From positions 33,416-97,415 of the forward strand of contig JAFGBI010000303.1 of the NCBI GenBank assembly GCA_016933275.1: a DNA stretch of 64,000 nucleotides, in the 5' to 3' direction. Shown here piece by piece: positions 45,152 through 53,810 of this stretch. The notes under the pieces are model-generated. The model was not told the DNA's origin. It saw nothing but the letters and a program-made list of their open reading frames with translations, and searched no databases. The stretch comes from Polyangiaceae bacterium. GTDB taxonomy: Bacteria; Myxococcota_A; Polyangia; Polyangiales; Polyangiaceae. The translations under genes were made by a program, and so were the position numbers. Every line of letters begins with the position of its first letter. Position 1 is the first letter of the stretch.

Positions 45152-45505
45152 TCAGTTGAATTCCTGCTCGCGGACGTACGCGATGACGTGGATCGCCTGG
45201 ACGAGACGCTCGCGGTCGTCACGCGTGATGTCCACGAACCGGATCCCCATGCCGGGGTTCGGGTTGTCGCCGAGGACGCGAACCGGGTTGATCCACTGCA
45301 CGACCCCCTGCAGCACGAACGGTTGGTGTCCCGGTGGCGCGAAGCGCAACGTAAGCTTCGTTCCGATGTCGAGGGGTCGACGCGTGAGCACGAAGATCCC
45401 AAGCTCGGAAATGTTGGCGATCGACGCATAGAGGAAGGTCTCATCCGTCTCGCAGTCGACGGACCAGGTGACCGGAATGCGCTCAGCCGTCCGACGGTTT
45501 CTCAT
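45152..45505 (-). CDS. PilZ-domain protein (c-di-GMP receptor type)
   Basis: 117 residues from ATG 45505. The RxxxR motif is Arg5-Thr-Ala-Glu-Arg9, and the second motif reads NISELGIFV, matching [DN]xSxxG; both are needed to hold a c-di-GMP dimer, so binding is plausible. The C-terminal half (VLQGVVQWINPV, GMGIRFVDITRDDRERL) is the xxMGIxF-type end of the TIGR02266/PilZ family common in myxobacteria. A single-domain adaptor; the partner is unknown. It converges on the anti-sigma gene with a 93-bp gap. Confidence 0.92.
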   Translation of the reverse strand: MRNRRTAERIPVTWSVDCETDETFLYASIANISELGIFVLTRRPLDIGTKLTLRFAPPGHQPFVLQGVVQWINPVRVLGDNPNPGMGIRFVDITRDDRERLVQAIHVIAYVREQEFN

Positions 45506-45626
45506 CCGTGAGTCCTCGTCCTCGTCTCTCTTTAGCCCTGATCGACCGAGCGGGGCAGCCACCACCCGGCCTTACCCTCGATCGCGCACCATGTCACGGA
45601 AAGATCTCCGGACCGCGCTCCGAGGT

Positions 45627-48149
45627 TCAGCGGACCCGGAGTTTTCCGGCGACGAGTCGGTCGTCGCGGTGACGGCCCCGAACGACCTCGAGGCGTCGAT
45701 TCCCCTCGAAGAGCCCGAAGTAGACATCGTACTCCCCGGGGGAGAAGTTCGGCTCGAGGTTGAACGGGTGAGCATCGACGATGACGTCTCCCGGTCGCCA
45801 GAAGCGATACGGGTACTTTTCTGCGAGGGTGGCGTGATCGCCGTTGTGGCGGCGGCCCTGACCATCGATGTGGATGAAGGTCTGCCAGTCGCCGGTGACG
45901 CGCCCCACGACGCGCCAGTAGATGCGAAACTCGTACCCTTTCCGGGGCACCACCCCCTCGACCAAGCGTCCCCCGACGTCGGTGACCTCCCAGCCGATCA
46001 CGTCCAGCACCCCCCCGAGGTTCGCGTCCATCGGGTATCTCGGCGTCGGCGCCGCATCCAGGACCACCGCGTCGAGCGGGTTCTGGTTCTTCTCGCCCGG
46101 CCCGAGTCGATCGGACAGGAGCATCATGCCGCGGGACTCGGCCTCGATCACCGGGATGTTGCCAGGGCGACGGGCGCTCCGGAAAAGCCCATTCAGCTCC
46201 GCGAGGGTCGGCCCGTGCACCGCCAGGTATCGGCGTGAGCTCGACCCCGTCAACCAGCTGAACGCGGTAGCGGTGGACTCCAGGCTCGGCGCGCGAGTGC
46301 CCAGGTAGTAGGTCGTGGCGGCCACGTCGATCCCGAGCACGGCGAGCTCCTCGCCGGGTCCGGCGCGTTCGCGGTAGGTGGCCAGGAGACCTCGCGGCGA
46401 CACCGTCGCCGCCAACGCGGGATAGTACCCGATACTCGAAAGAGCAGCGCAACCAACGAACGCGGTCAGCGCCATTCGGGCGCGCGGCAGGCCAGTGGCG
46501 ACCTCCACCCATCGGACCATGTCCATGACCACGAGCGTGGTCGAGGGGACCCCGACCAGCAACAGGGGGAAACCGACCCACGCCCACGCAGCCACGTACC
46601 GCAGGTCTCCCCCAATTCCCGGAACTGGTATCCATCCAAGGCCCCACCCGCCCATCCCCAACAGCGCGGCAACGCCCACCAGAGTGGCTTCCACGGCGAG
46701 CAGGACCACGAACAGGTTCCCGCCGTACAGCGAACGGAGCTCCTTCGTCCACGAGGTGTACGCGGCCCAGGCGAAGCGCGGCCGCGTCCCGTTGGCGGCG
46801 GCGAGGAGCAGCAGGATCGACACGCCGGCGGCGGCGGCCGATGCAACCACGAACCACGAGGGGACGGGGATCGCGGTCAATCCCTCCGCCGCGAGACCGT
46901 AGGCCTCGAAGGCCTTCTCCGGAAAGATCCTCCGGTCCTGCAGGACCAGCACCGTCGCCGCGCCTATCCCCATGGCGGCGGCGGGGGCCGTGGTCCCCCG
47001 CCGCTCGAGATCGCGGACCCACAGGGCGATGAGCGCAGCCAAGGCGGAAACGGCGACGAAGGGCATGGTGCCGAGGGTAGGTGCGAGCGCCCCGTGCGCG
47101 GCGATTGCCACCCCCGTTGCCGAAACGAGCAACAGGCGAAGAACACCTCCAGTCGCCGAATCGGCGTCGCCACGGAGTGGGGCTGCGAGCGCACCGCCGA
47201 CCGCGATGAGGGCGAGGCCGCTGTAGGGGAATAGCCCCTGCCCGAGCTGTCCGAGGACGGCGTCGAAGGTGGGCAGCGCCACGGGCGGGGCCACGCGCGC
47301 ACCCGCCGGCAGGTAGAAACGTCCGGGATCCGACCAGGCGTCGCCCAACGCGACACCACCCCAGACCAACGCCCCGATCCCCGCTGCGAGCACCAGGATC
47401 CCGCAGGCCGAGCCGCCTCTCCGCCCGTCAGCCAGGCCACCGAGGTACGCCAGGAGCCAGGCGAGCCCGACGCTGAGCGCGGGGACGGCGAGGCCGAGCA
47501 TCGCACCCCGGCAGAAGTACCCACCGACCAGGGCGAGTCCACCAACCAGCAGCGCGAACACCCGCTCGGAGGAGAGGAACCGGCCACCGCAATCCCCAGC
47601 GAATGTAGCCACCCCGAGTCCAGCCAGGGCAACGGCATGGAGAGCCAGCGTCACCGCGTCGCCGAGGAGCGTCCGGGCGTGAACGAAGTAGAGCGGAGTC
47701 GTGGCGAGGACGACCGCGGCGTAGGTGGCGGCGCGGCGGTCGCCCAAGCGAGCAACGAGCATCCAGATGGCGACGACCCCGAGGAGGGCCCAGAGGGCGA
47801 GCGGGAGGCGACCCGCCCAGTCGTGGAGCCCGAAGATCCAGAAGCCAGTGGCGATGGATGCGTACGGCAACTCACCGGAGCCCAACGCTCCGCGGGTCAT
47901 CATCGTGTTGTCGGCACCGTCAATGACGAACCCCCCGGCGCCGAGCACATGGATCGCAAGGCGGCGGGCGAGCTCCGCCACTCGAAGCTCCACCGGATCC
48001 CACAGCCCCGCCTGACCGATAGGGCCGAACAGGCTCCCCAGCACCACGCCGACCGCCAACAGGGGACCAGCGACGGCCAGGGCCCGGGTCCCAATCCCAG
48101 CGCGGGTGGGGGTGGCCCCGGCGCAGTCTTCGGGAGAGACAGCTTTCAT
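45627..48149 (-). CDS. Large GT39/ArnT-type membrane glycosyltransferase
   Basis: 840 residues from ATG 48149. About 13 or more membrane helices. The first large loop has GLWDPVELRVAELARRLAIH; the Asp-Pro-x-Glu arrangement matches the catalytic region of ArnT/PMT enzymes, and GSGELPYASIATGFWIFGLH follows. Between helices about residues 460-640 are further transmembrane segments. The C-terminal 190 residues (YLAVHGPTLAELNGLF, VIGWEVTDVGGRLVEG, FIHIDGQGRRHNGDH) form a soluble beta domain typical of such proteins. The transferred sugar and acceptor are unknown. Confidence 0.88.
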   Translation of the reverse strand: MKAVSPEDCAGATPTRAGIGTRALAVAGPLLAVGVVLGSLFGPIGQAGLWDPVELRVAELARRLAIHVLGAGGFVIDGADNTMMTRGALGSGELPYASIATGFWIFGLHDWAGRLPLALWALLGVVAIWMLVARLGDRRAATYAAVVLATTPLYFVHARTLLGDAVTLALHAVALAGLGVATFAGDCGGRFLSSERVFALLVGGLALVGGYFCRGAMLGLAVPALSVGLAWLLAYLGGLADGRRGGSACGILVLAAGIGALVWGGVALGDAWSDPGRFYLPAGARVAPPVALPTFDAVLGQLGQGLFPYSGLALIAVGGALAAPLRGDADSATGGVLRLLLVSATGVAIAAHGALAPTLGTMPFVAVSALAALIALWVRDLERRGTTAPAAAMGIGAATVLVLQDRRIFPEKAFEAYGLAAEGLTAIPVPSWFVVASAAAAGVSILLLLAAANGTRPRFAWAAYTSWTKELRSLYGGNLFVVLLAVEATLVGVAALLGMGGWGLGWIPVPGIGGDLRYVAAWAWVGFPLLLVGVPSTTLVVMDMVRWVEVATGLPRARMALTAFVGCAALSSIGYYPALAATVSPRGLLATYRERAGPGEELAVLGIDVAATTYYLGTRAPSLESTATAFSWLTGSSSRRYLAVHGPTLAELNGLFRSARRPGNIPVIEAESRGMMLLSDRLGPGEKNQNPLDAVVLDAAPTPRYPMDANLGGVLDVIGWEVTDVGGRLVEGVVPRKGYEFRIYWRVVGRVTGDWQTFIHIDGQGRRHNGDHATLAEKYPYRFWRPGDVIVDAHPFNLEPNFSPGEYDVYFGLFEGNRRLEVVRGRHRDDRLVAGKLRVR

Positions 48150-48301
48150 CGTGCGTGCGAGCGGGGGTGCCGGGCGACCATACCGCGCCCGGGAAATCGG
48201 CGCATCCTCCCGGGTGGGCCCGCGGGCGGGCACGATCATCAACCGAGGTTGACTCGTGCGACGTGGCGCACAGCCGCGCATCACCTATCCTTGCGAACCC
48301 C

Positions 48302-49633
48302 ATGCGCTCAGGCAACGTCGCCATCGTCGGCCGCACCAACGTCGGGAAGTCGACGTTCCTCAACGCCGCGCTCGGCGAGCCCCTCGCCATTACCTCCCCA
48401 CTGCCACAGACCACCCGCGACGCTTTGCTCGGCGTGGTGACCCTGGCGTCGGCGCAGATCGCGTTCATCGATACGCCGGGCCTGCACCGCCCCCGCACGG
48501 AGCTCGGGCGCCGAATGAACGCGGCTGCCATCGACGCGCTGCGCAATGCCGATCTGGCGCTGGTGATGACGGACACGCACCACGTGGTCGCATCCACGAA
48601 GGAGCTTCCTGCGTTGGCAGGTGCAGCGGGCTCCGAGCTTGCCCTGCCCGAGGCGGACGTCAGGGTGATCGAGGAGCTGCCCCCCGACCTTCCGGCCATC
48701 CTCCTCATCAACAAGGTTGACCGGTGCACCGACAAGCGCCGCCTGCTCCCTACCATCGAGCGATTCGCTAGCCTCCGCGATTTCGCCGCAATCGTGCCGG
48801 CGAGCGCCATCCACCCCGCCGACGTGGAGCGGATCCTGTCCATGCTCGGCACGGCGCTCCCGGAGCGGCCCCCGACCTATGACCCAGAAACCCTCACCGA
48901 CCGACCCACCCTGTACTTCGTCCGTGAGTACGTCCGCGAACAGGTGCTCCGCCAGACCGGACGCGAGGTCCCGCACGCCGTTGCGGTCACCGTCGAGGCC
49001 GCCATCGACCGAGGTGACCTCCTCATCGTGAAGACCACGATCCATGTCGAGAAGCCGGGCCAGCGCGGGATCTTGCTCGGCGCCCGGGGATCGCGCCTCC
49101 GCGAGATCGGCACGGCAGCTCGCGAACGCCTCGAAACCCTCCTCGGCCGGCGGGTGTATCTCGAGCTCTTCGTTCGGGTGACCCCGAGCTGGAGACACGT
49201 GCCGCGGCAGCTCGCGGAGCTGGGCTACGATGGACGCGACACCGTCGGGCGCGTCTCCACCTCGAGGGACTCCCCGTCGGCACCGGCCCCGGCCCCGCCG
49301 GGCCAGGACCACGGCACCACGATGAGCACGACCACTTCCTCGTCCGGTGCCGCCGCTCCGCTGCAACCGGGACCATCGAAGATGCCCCGGAAGCCACCGA
49401 CACGCCCGACCAAGGGTCCCCACCGCTGCGTTCGGCGCCCCCACGACCAGCCATCGACAACCCGCGACGGCCCGGGGATCGATCGGGCAGCGGCGAGCCC
49501 GACCCGAAGCGACGCCGGCGGCCAACGGAAGGCGGGCAGGACTCCACCCGCCCGCCCGAACCCGAACCGCGGTCACCGCGACGACCACCCCGCGAGGCGC
49601 CCGCGCCGCAGCCGACGAGGGGGCGTCCGATGA
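48302..49633 (+). CDS. era: GTPase Era with long basic C-terminal extension
   Basis: 443 residues from ATG 48302; Era is usually about 300. G1 GRTNVGKS is at 10-17, switch region TSPLPQTTRD, G3 DTPG at 57-60, G4 NKVD at 137-140. The KH domain is GARGSRLREIGTAARERLET to ELFVRVTPSW, ending near 310. Residues 311-443 are Pro/Arg/Ser/Thr-rich and strongly basic with no fold, ending RRGGVR. Era binds the 3' end of 16S rRNA during 30S assembly; the tail could add RNA affinity. Its stop overlaps der by 4 bases (ATGA). Confidence 0.92.
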   Translation: MRSGNVAIVGRTNVGKSTFLNAALGEPLAITSPLPQTTRDALLGVVTLASAQIAFIDTPGLHRPRTELGRRMNAAAIDALRNADLALVMTDTHHVVASTKELPALAGAAGSELALPEADVRVIEELPPDLPAILLINKVDRCTDKRRLLPTIERFASLRDFAAIVPASAIHPADVERILSMLGTALPERPPTYDPETLTDRPTLYFVREYVREQVLRQTGREVPHAVAVTVEAAIDRGDLLIVKTTIHVEKPGQRGILLGARGSRLREIGTAARERLETLLGRRVYLELFVRVTPSWRHVPRQLAELGYDGRDTVGRVSTSRDSPSAPAPAPPGQDHGTTMSTTTSSSGAAAPLQPGPSKMPRKPPTRPTKGPHRCVRRPHDQPSTTRDGPGIDRAAASPTRSDAGGQRKAGRTPPARPNPNRGHRDDHPARRPRRSRRGGVR

Positions 49634-50967
49634 CCGCCATCGTTGCCATCGTCGGTCGACCGAACGTCGGAAAAAGTACGCTCTTCAACCGCTTCGTCGG
49701 TCGCCGCGCGGCCATCGTGGACGATCAGCCAGGGGTCACGCGGGATCGCAACTACGCCGATGCGCATCTCCACGGGCGTGATCTGACCTTGGTCGATACG
49801 GGCGGCTTCGACCCGGAAAGCGAGGATCCGATGCGGCAGGGCATCGTCCGCCATGTCCTCGCCGCTATCGAGGAGGCAGATGCCGTGCTGTGCGTGCTCG
49901 ACGGGAGTTCGGACCCGGTGGCCGCCGATCGCGAAGCCGTCACGCTCCTCCGACGGAGCGGTAAGCCCGTGGTGTTCGCGGCCAACAAGGTGGACAACGA
50001 GGCCCGCACGCTAGACGCTGCCGAGCACTACTCGCTCGGCGTGGCTGAAATCTTCCCGATCTCCGCACTCCACGGCCGGGGGCTCGGCCGCCTCGAACAG
50101 GCGCTCGTCGCCCTCCTGCCGCCACCGGCGGCCCGGGATGGAGGGGTGGCGGAAGCCGACACACTGGCGCCCCGCCTGGCGCTCATTGGCCGACCCAACG
50201 CGGGAAAATCCTCGCTCTTCAACCTCCTGGTCGGGACAGAACGTTCGCTGGTGGACGATCGACCGGGCACCACGCGAGACCCGATCGATTGCCACATCGA
50301 GCGGGGTGGTCACCGCTATCTCGTCGTGGATACCGCAGGGATCCGGCGCCGCTCACGCGTCGAGCGGGGCGTCGAGTCCGCCAGCGTCATGCGCGCGCTT
50401 CGCGCCATCGACCGGGCAGAAGTGGCGATCCTGATGTGCGATGCCACCGAAGGAGTCATGGAACAGGACGCCCGCCTGCTCGGACTCTGTGCAGATCGGC
50501 GTCGCGCCGTGGTCGTCGGGCTCAACAAGATGGACCTCATCCCGAGCGCAGAGCGCCGCCGGGTGCGGGAACAGGCAGCGACCGCGCTTCACTTCGCGGG
50601 CTGGACCCAGTTGGTGGAGGTGAGCGCCAAGACGGGGGCAGGGGTATCGAAGCTCTTGCGTGCCGCCCGCGAGGCGGCCGAGGAGTTCCATCGCCGCGTC
50701 CCCACCGCCGAGCTCAACCGGTTCTTCGCGGAGGTGCTGGAACGGCAGCCGCCGCCGACGAGCGGGCATCGAGCCCCGCGGATCTACTTCGTGACACAAG
50801 CGGAGACGGCTCCCCCGGTGTTCGTTGCCGTGTCGAGTGCCCCTTCGCACATCCAGGACTCCTACCAGCGGTTCGTCCAGAACCAGATCCGAAAGGCTTT
50901 CGGGTTCCGTTCGGTGCCCGTCACGGTCCGCTTTCGACAACGCCGAGGCCGCGACGTATCGACCTGA
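49630..50967 (+). CDS. der: Ribosome-assembly GTPase Der (EngA)
   Basis: 445 residues. Two tandem G domains: GRPNVGKS at 9-16 with DTGG and NKVD, and GRPNAGKS near 187-194 with DTAG and NKMD. A C-terminal KH-like domain (from about 370: HRAPRIYFVTQAETAPPVFV, FVQNQIRKAFGFRSVPVTVRF) binds rRNA. It acts in 50S subunit maturation. The ATG overlaps the era stop, so the two are translationally coupled. Confidence 0.97.
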   Translation: MTAIVAIVGRPNVGKSTLFNRFVGRRAAIVDDQPGVTRDRNYADAHLHGRDLTLVDTGGFDPESEDPMRQGIVRHVLAAIEEADAVLCVLDGSSDPVAADREAVTLLRRSGKPVVFAANKVDNEARTLDAAEHYSLGVAEIFPISALHGRGLGRLEQALVALLPPPAARDGGVAEADTLAPRLALIGRPNAGKSSLFNLLVGTERSLVDDRPGTTRDPIDCHIERGGHRYLVVDTAGIRRRSRVERGVESASVMRALRAIDRAEVAILMCDATEGVMEQDARLLGLCADRRRAVVVGLNKMDLIPSAERRRVREQAATALHFAGWTQLVEVSAKTGAGVSKLLRAAREAAEEFHRRVPTAELNRFFAEVLERQPPPTSGHRAPRIYFVTQAETAPPVFVAVSSAPSHIQDSYQRFVQNQIRKAFGFRSVPVTVRFRQRRGRDVST

Positions 50968-51249
50968 CCCCGCCCGCCGCAAGCACGAACTGGTTCTGGT
51001 CCGCCGCGAGGATCACTGGGTTTCCACGCCGATCACCGGCGGCGTGCGCTCCGGCGCGTTCCTGGCCGCCCTGCGCGCCGAGGTGACGCGGACTGGCGTG
51101 TATGGAGCCGAGGCGGGCATGTGGCTTCACATCGTCGGCGTCCTTCGGGTTAGAGAGCATGGGCCTCTCGTGGGGGCGTCGGGTCGAACCGGGATCCCCA
51201 GCCGATCGCCGGTTTGTTGTCCGACGGGTTGGTTGCCCGATAGGCGGGG
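50968..51249 (+). other. Possible coding remnant after der
   Basis: In frame +2 relative to der, codons from about 50960 to 51145 have a coding-like GC-rich third position and read KHELVLVRREDHWVSTPI and so on. No ATG, GTG or TTG start lies at the beginning, and the quality drops after LHIVGVLRV. It is either a 5'-truncated gene remnant or chance. Nothing else is seen in this 285-bp stretch. Confidence 0.25.
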
Positions 51250-51252
51250 GTG

Positions 51253-52353
51253 ATGGAGAAGGCCGCGACCCCTCCCCAGACGTGCCGCCCCTCCCGCCGC
51301 CCCGTGCGGGCGGGTCACCTCGCCACCTTCGCCGCTGCCGTTGCCTTCAGCGGGGCAGCAACCACCACCCGTGCGGAGCCGGTCGAGGGCTCGCCGAAGC
51401 CCGAGCTGGCGGTGGGCTCCATCCCCGACTCGGCCGCTGCCAACCCCGCCCAGCCAACCCCCGCCGAGCCACTGGTGGAGCCCATGCAGCGCCTGGGGTC
51501 GATCAGCGTCGGCCATCCAAACGCTGGCTACCTCGTCAACGGCGTCAAGATGCCACCCGGCGACGAGTGGGTCCTCAGCATCCCTGACCATGCGTGGGGG
51601 ACGGACGAGACGATCGAGGCGCTGGTACACGCATTGCGCACTGTCGCCGCCCGATTCCCGGGTGGACCTCGCGCGATCCTCGGCTCGATCAGCGCGGAGC
51701 ATGGCGGTCCTCTATCGCCACACAAGAGCCATCGTACGGGCCGTGACGCCGACGTGCACCTGTTCCTCACCCAAAGAAAGCCCGGATCCTGGTACGAGGC
51801 GGGGACCGCGGCGAACCTCGATCGCCCTCGCTGCTGGGCGTTCCTCAGGACACTGCTCACGGAGACGGACGTCGAGATGGTGCTCCTCGATCAGTCCGTA
51901 CAGGATCTGCTCGAGGAGTATGCGCTCCTCGTCGGGGAGGATCCCGCCTGGATCGCCGACGTCTTCGATGGCACGGGCGACCGCTTCTCGGACCTCATCA
52001 AGCACGTACCGGGCCATCAGGGGCACTTCCACATCCGTTTCGTTAGCCAGTACTCGCGGCTCCGTGGACGCGACCTGTACGACCGACTGGTCGAGCAGGG
52101 CCAGATCGACCCCCCCGTGCGGGAGCTTCGACACGTCGTCGTGCCGGGCGACACGCTGATCGGCATCGGCCGACGCTATGGTTCGACCGCGCTCGCCATC
52201 CAGACGCAAAACGGACTGAATTCTTCCATCATCCGCGCCGGTCAGGAGTTGCTCATCGCGGCGCCCGTGGACATCCCCGGCGCGCGCGACCCCGTGATCG
52301 TACCGCGCCGCCGCCTCCCTCCCCGCTCGCCCGTGGCGCAGCCATCGGGATGA
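51253..52353 (+). CDS. mepA: MepA-type murein endopeptidase (M74) with C-terminal LysM
   Basis: 366 residues from ATG 51253 (GTG 51250 directly before it). The N-terminal exported region has a signal-like core ATFAAAVAFSGAAT. The M74 domain carries the zinc motif SPHKSHRTGRDADV (HxxxxxxxD) and the late HQGHFHIRF (HxH). A LysM domain (about 285-330: VVVPGDTLIGIGRRYGSTAL) binds peptidoglycan. MepA cuts D-Ala-meso-DAP cross-links in the periplasm; the LysM addition anchors it to the wall. Convergent with the TonB-like gene (26-bp gap). Confidence 0.9.
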   Translation: MEKAATPPQTCRPSRRPVRAGHLATFAAAVAFSGAATTTRAEPVEGSPKPELAVGSIPDSAAANPAQPTPAEPLVEPMQRLGSISVGHPNAGYLVNGVKMPPGDEWVLSIPDHAWGTDETIEALVHALRTVAARFPGGPRAILGSISAEHGGPLSPHKSHRTGRDADVHLFLTQRKPGSWYEAGTAANLDRPRCWAFLRTLLTETDVEMVLLDQSVQDLLEEYALLVGEDPAWIADVFDGTGDRFSDLIKHVPGHQGHFHIRFVSQYSRLRGRDLYDRLVEQGQIDPPVRELRHVVVPGDTLIGIGRRYGSTALAIQTQNGLNSSIIRAGQELLIAAPVDIPGARDPVIVPRRRLPPRSPVAQPSG

Positions 52354-52379
52354 TCACCACCTCGCGGATCGCCGTGGTA

Positions 52380-53042
52380 TCACTCCGCACTCGTGCCACC
52401 GAAACGCACGGCCACGCGTGCGACCGTCTCGCCAGCAGCAACGGGGAACATCCAGCGCATCGCCTCGGTGCGCACACAGCTAGCGAGCGAGTGATACCCC
52501 GGCGGCTGCTCCACGATCTCGATGGACTGCACGCCGCCGGTGTCGCGGACGTCGAGGTTCATGACCACTTCCGCCGTGTCTGGCGCGTTACCGGCACGCG
52601 TCGCCCGCGCCATCAGCCAGCAGCGCTGAACCAGCGAGCCGGCAACCTCCCGAACCCCTTTCTCTACTACCTCGGGCGCCAGTGCTCCACGGCTCCGAAC
52701 CTTCACCCCTGCTTCGTTCGCACCAGCAACCCCGAACCCGCGGTTGGTGGCCGCCGCGACCGCTGGGCCCGGTGACGAAGACCCGCGACTGAAGAGCAGA
52801 TATCCGCCACCGATCCCGAGAACCAGGGCGCCCAAGACGGCCAACCAAACGGGCGGTGGCAGGCGCCGCCGCATGTTGGCGATCAGGAGGTCATCTTCCT
52901 CGGTCGGCTCCGAGACGGGCGCGAGGATCGCGTGGGTGGTCGGGGACACGGAGTCCGCCGAGCTGGCCCGGGACAGCAGCTTCAGCACCGATGTCGTCTC
53001 GTCCGGATCCCAGTCGAGTGGCGCGTCCTCGTCGCTATTCAT
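52380..53042 (-). CDS. Single-pass membrane protein with AgmX/PglI-like (TonB-type) C-terminus
   Basis: 220 residues from ATG 53042 (ATG 53051 also possible). An acidic cytoplasmic N-terminus (DEDAPLDWDPDETTSVLKLL) of about 60 residues precedes one transmembrane helix (PVWLAVLGALVLGIGGGYLL). The periplasmic domain (VREVAGSLVQRCWLMAR, AEVVMNLDVRDTGGVQSIEI, LASCVRTEAMRWMFP) fits the AgmX/PglI-type module also found in the GltG-like protein: two Cys, a GxV strand pair and a final basic strand. No ExbB/TolQ gene is nearby. Role unknown; a transducer or envelope link is inferred. Confidence 0.78.
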   Translation of the reverse strand: MNSDEDAPLDWDPDETTSVLKLLSRASSADSVSPTTHAILAPVSEPTEEDDLLIANMRRRLPPPVWLAVLGALVLGIGGGYLLFSRGSSSPGPAVAAATNRGFGVAGANEAGVKVRSRGALAPEVVEKGVREVAGSLVQRCWLMARATRAGNAPDTAEVVMNLDVRDTGGVQSIEIVEQPPGYHSLASCVRTEAMRWMFPVAAGETVARVAVRFGGTSAE

Positions 53043-53159
53043 GTCCCCCATCCCCAACGCTCGAACCCCCCGGACCGACCGAGGGTCCCCCCACCTACGT
53101 CGCGGCTCGTGCTGTGGCTCATCATGACCTTGGAACCACGAGAGGTGCTACGCCAGTTT

Positions 53160-53323
53160 GCCTAACCCGGCGGAGCCGGAACCAAACAGACCAGGCCATC
53201 AGCGGTCAGCGTTCAGGTAGAACGTGGAAACCCTGATCGCTAACGCCCGATTGCTGATGGCAACAAGGGCATTGAGAAATTTTCTGCCAGATCCGGTCAA
53301 GATCACACCGCTAAGGGACTAGA
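53160..53323 (+). repeat. Dispersed intergenic repeat, copy C
   Basis: About 164 bp, 34 kb from copies A and B. It runs CCTAACCCGGCGGAGCCGG, ATCAGCGGTCAGCGTT, AACGCCCGATTGCTGAT and ends with the core GAGAAATTTTCTGCCAGATC then CGGTCAAGA and GGGACTA. The ATCAGC and GCTGAT arms are inverted relative to each other, so the element can form a hairpin. Confidence 0.75.
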
Positions 53324-53435
53324 GCACCGATCACGTTGCCCACAGCAACGGCGCCACTGGAAACGCATCCGTGCAGGGCGAGGATGCGTTTCCAGCGGCG
53401 CCTCTGGCGAGATCTGCTGCCGGTTCGGTGCTCTA
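53320..53435. repeat. 116-bp palindromic element
   Basis: Outer arms TAGAGCACCGA (53320-53330) and TCGGTGCTCTA (53425-53435) are perfect inverted repeats. Inner arms of 21 bp (53350-53370 and 53382-53402) match 20 of 21 around an 11-nt loop, with GGAAACGCATCC and GGATGCGTTTCC at their core. It begins exactly at the end of copy C. It could be a MITE-like element or an RNA hairpin. Confidence 0.7.
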
Positions 53436-53516
53436 GGTTGTTGACTTGACGCAGCAATCGACCGAATTGCTGCTCTCGCATCGGGCCGCTCGTGGTGCTC
53501 GCCGCTGGCCCACCGA

Positions 53517-53741
53517 TCAGTACGCCAAGACCGATCTGCGGGGCCCCCCCGGGATCTCCTCGGGGTGAAAGCTTCCGTTCCGGATGACCACCCGCAGGAT
53601 TCGCAGGACGCTCGCCCAGTGCAGCGCACCGGCCCGCTCGATCGATTCGCGAACCGTAGTGGAATAGGACTCGTCATGGACGACTGCCCCTGGAACATCG
53701 CACGACACGAAAGCCGCCAGGCCACCTGATAATGCCCGCAC
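53517..53741 (-). CDS. Doubtful small protein or gene remnant
   Basis: 74 codons from ATG 53741 with a moderately GC-rich third position. The middle reads HWASVLRILRVVIRNGSFHP, a plausible helix and strand. No ribosome-binding site, family or neighbour support. It may be a degraded remnant left near the repeats, or chance. Confidence 0.25.
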   Translation of the reverse strand: MRALSGGLAAFVSCDVPGAVVHDESYSTTVRESIERAGALHWASVLRILRVVIRNGSFHPEEIPGGPRRSVLAY

Positions 53742-53810
53742 CGAGCGATTCGATCACCCGGGACCCCAATCCCCGCCGGGTCGGCCGTCGTGTGCTAGGA
53801 CCCTGGTGCA

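Larger units (their letters stand above)
53043..53810. other. Long intergenic region with repeat copy C, a palindrome and a weak small frame
   Basis: 768 bp. It holds copy C of the dispersed repeat (53160-53323), the overlapping 116-bp palindrome (53320-53435) and, at 53517-53741, a doubtful minus-strand frame. The remaining parts show no gene or recognisable promoter. Confidence 0.6.
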
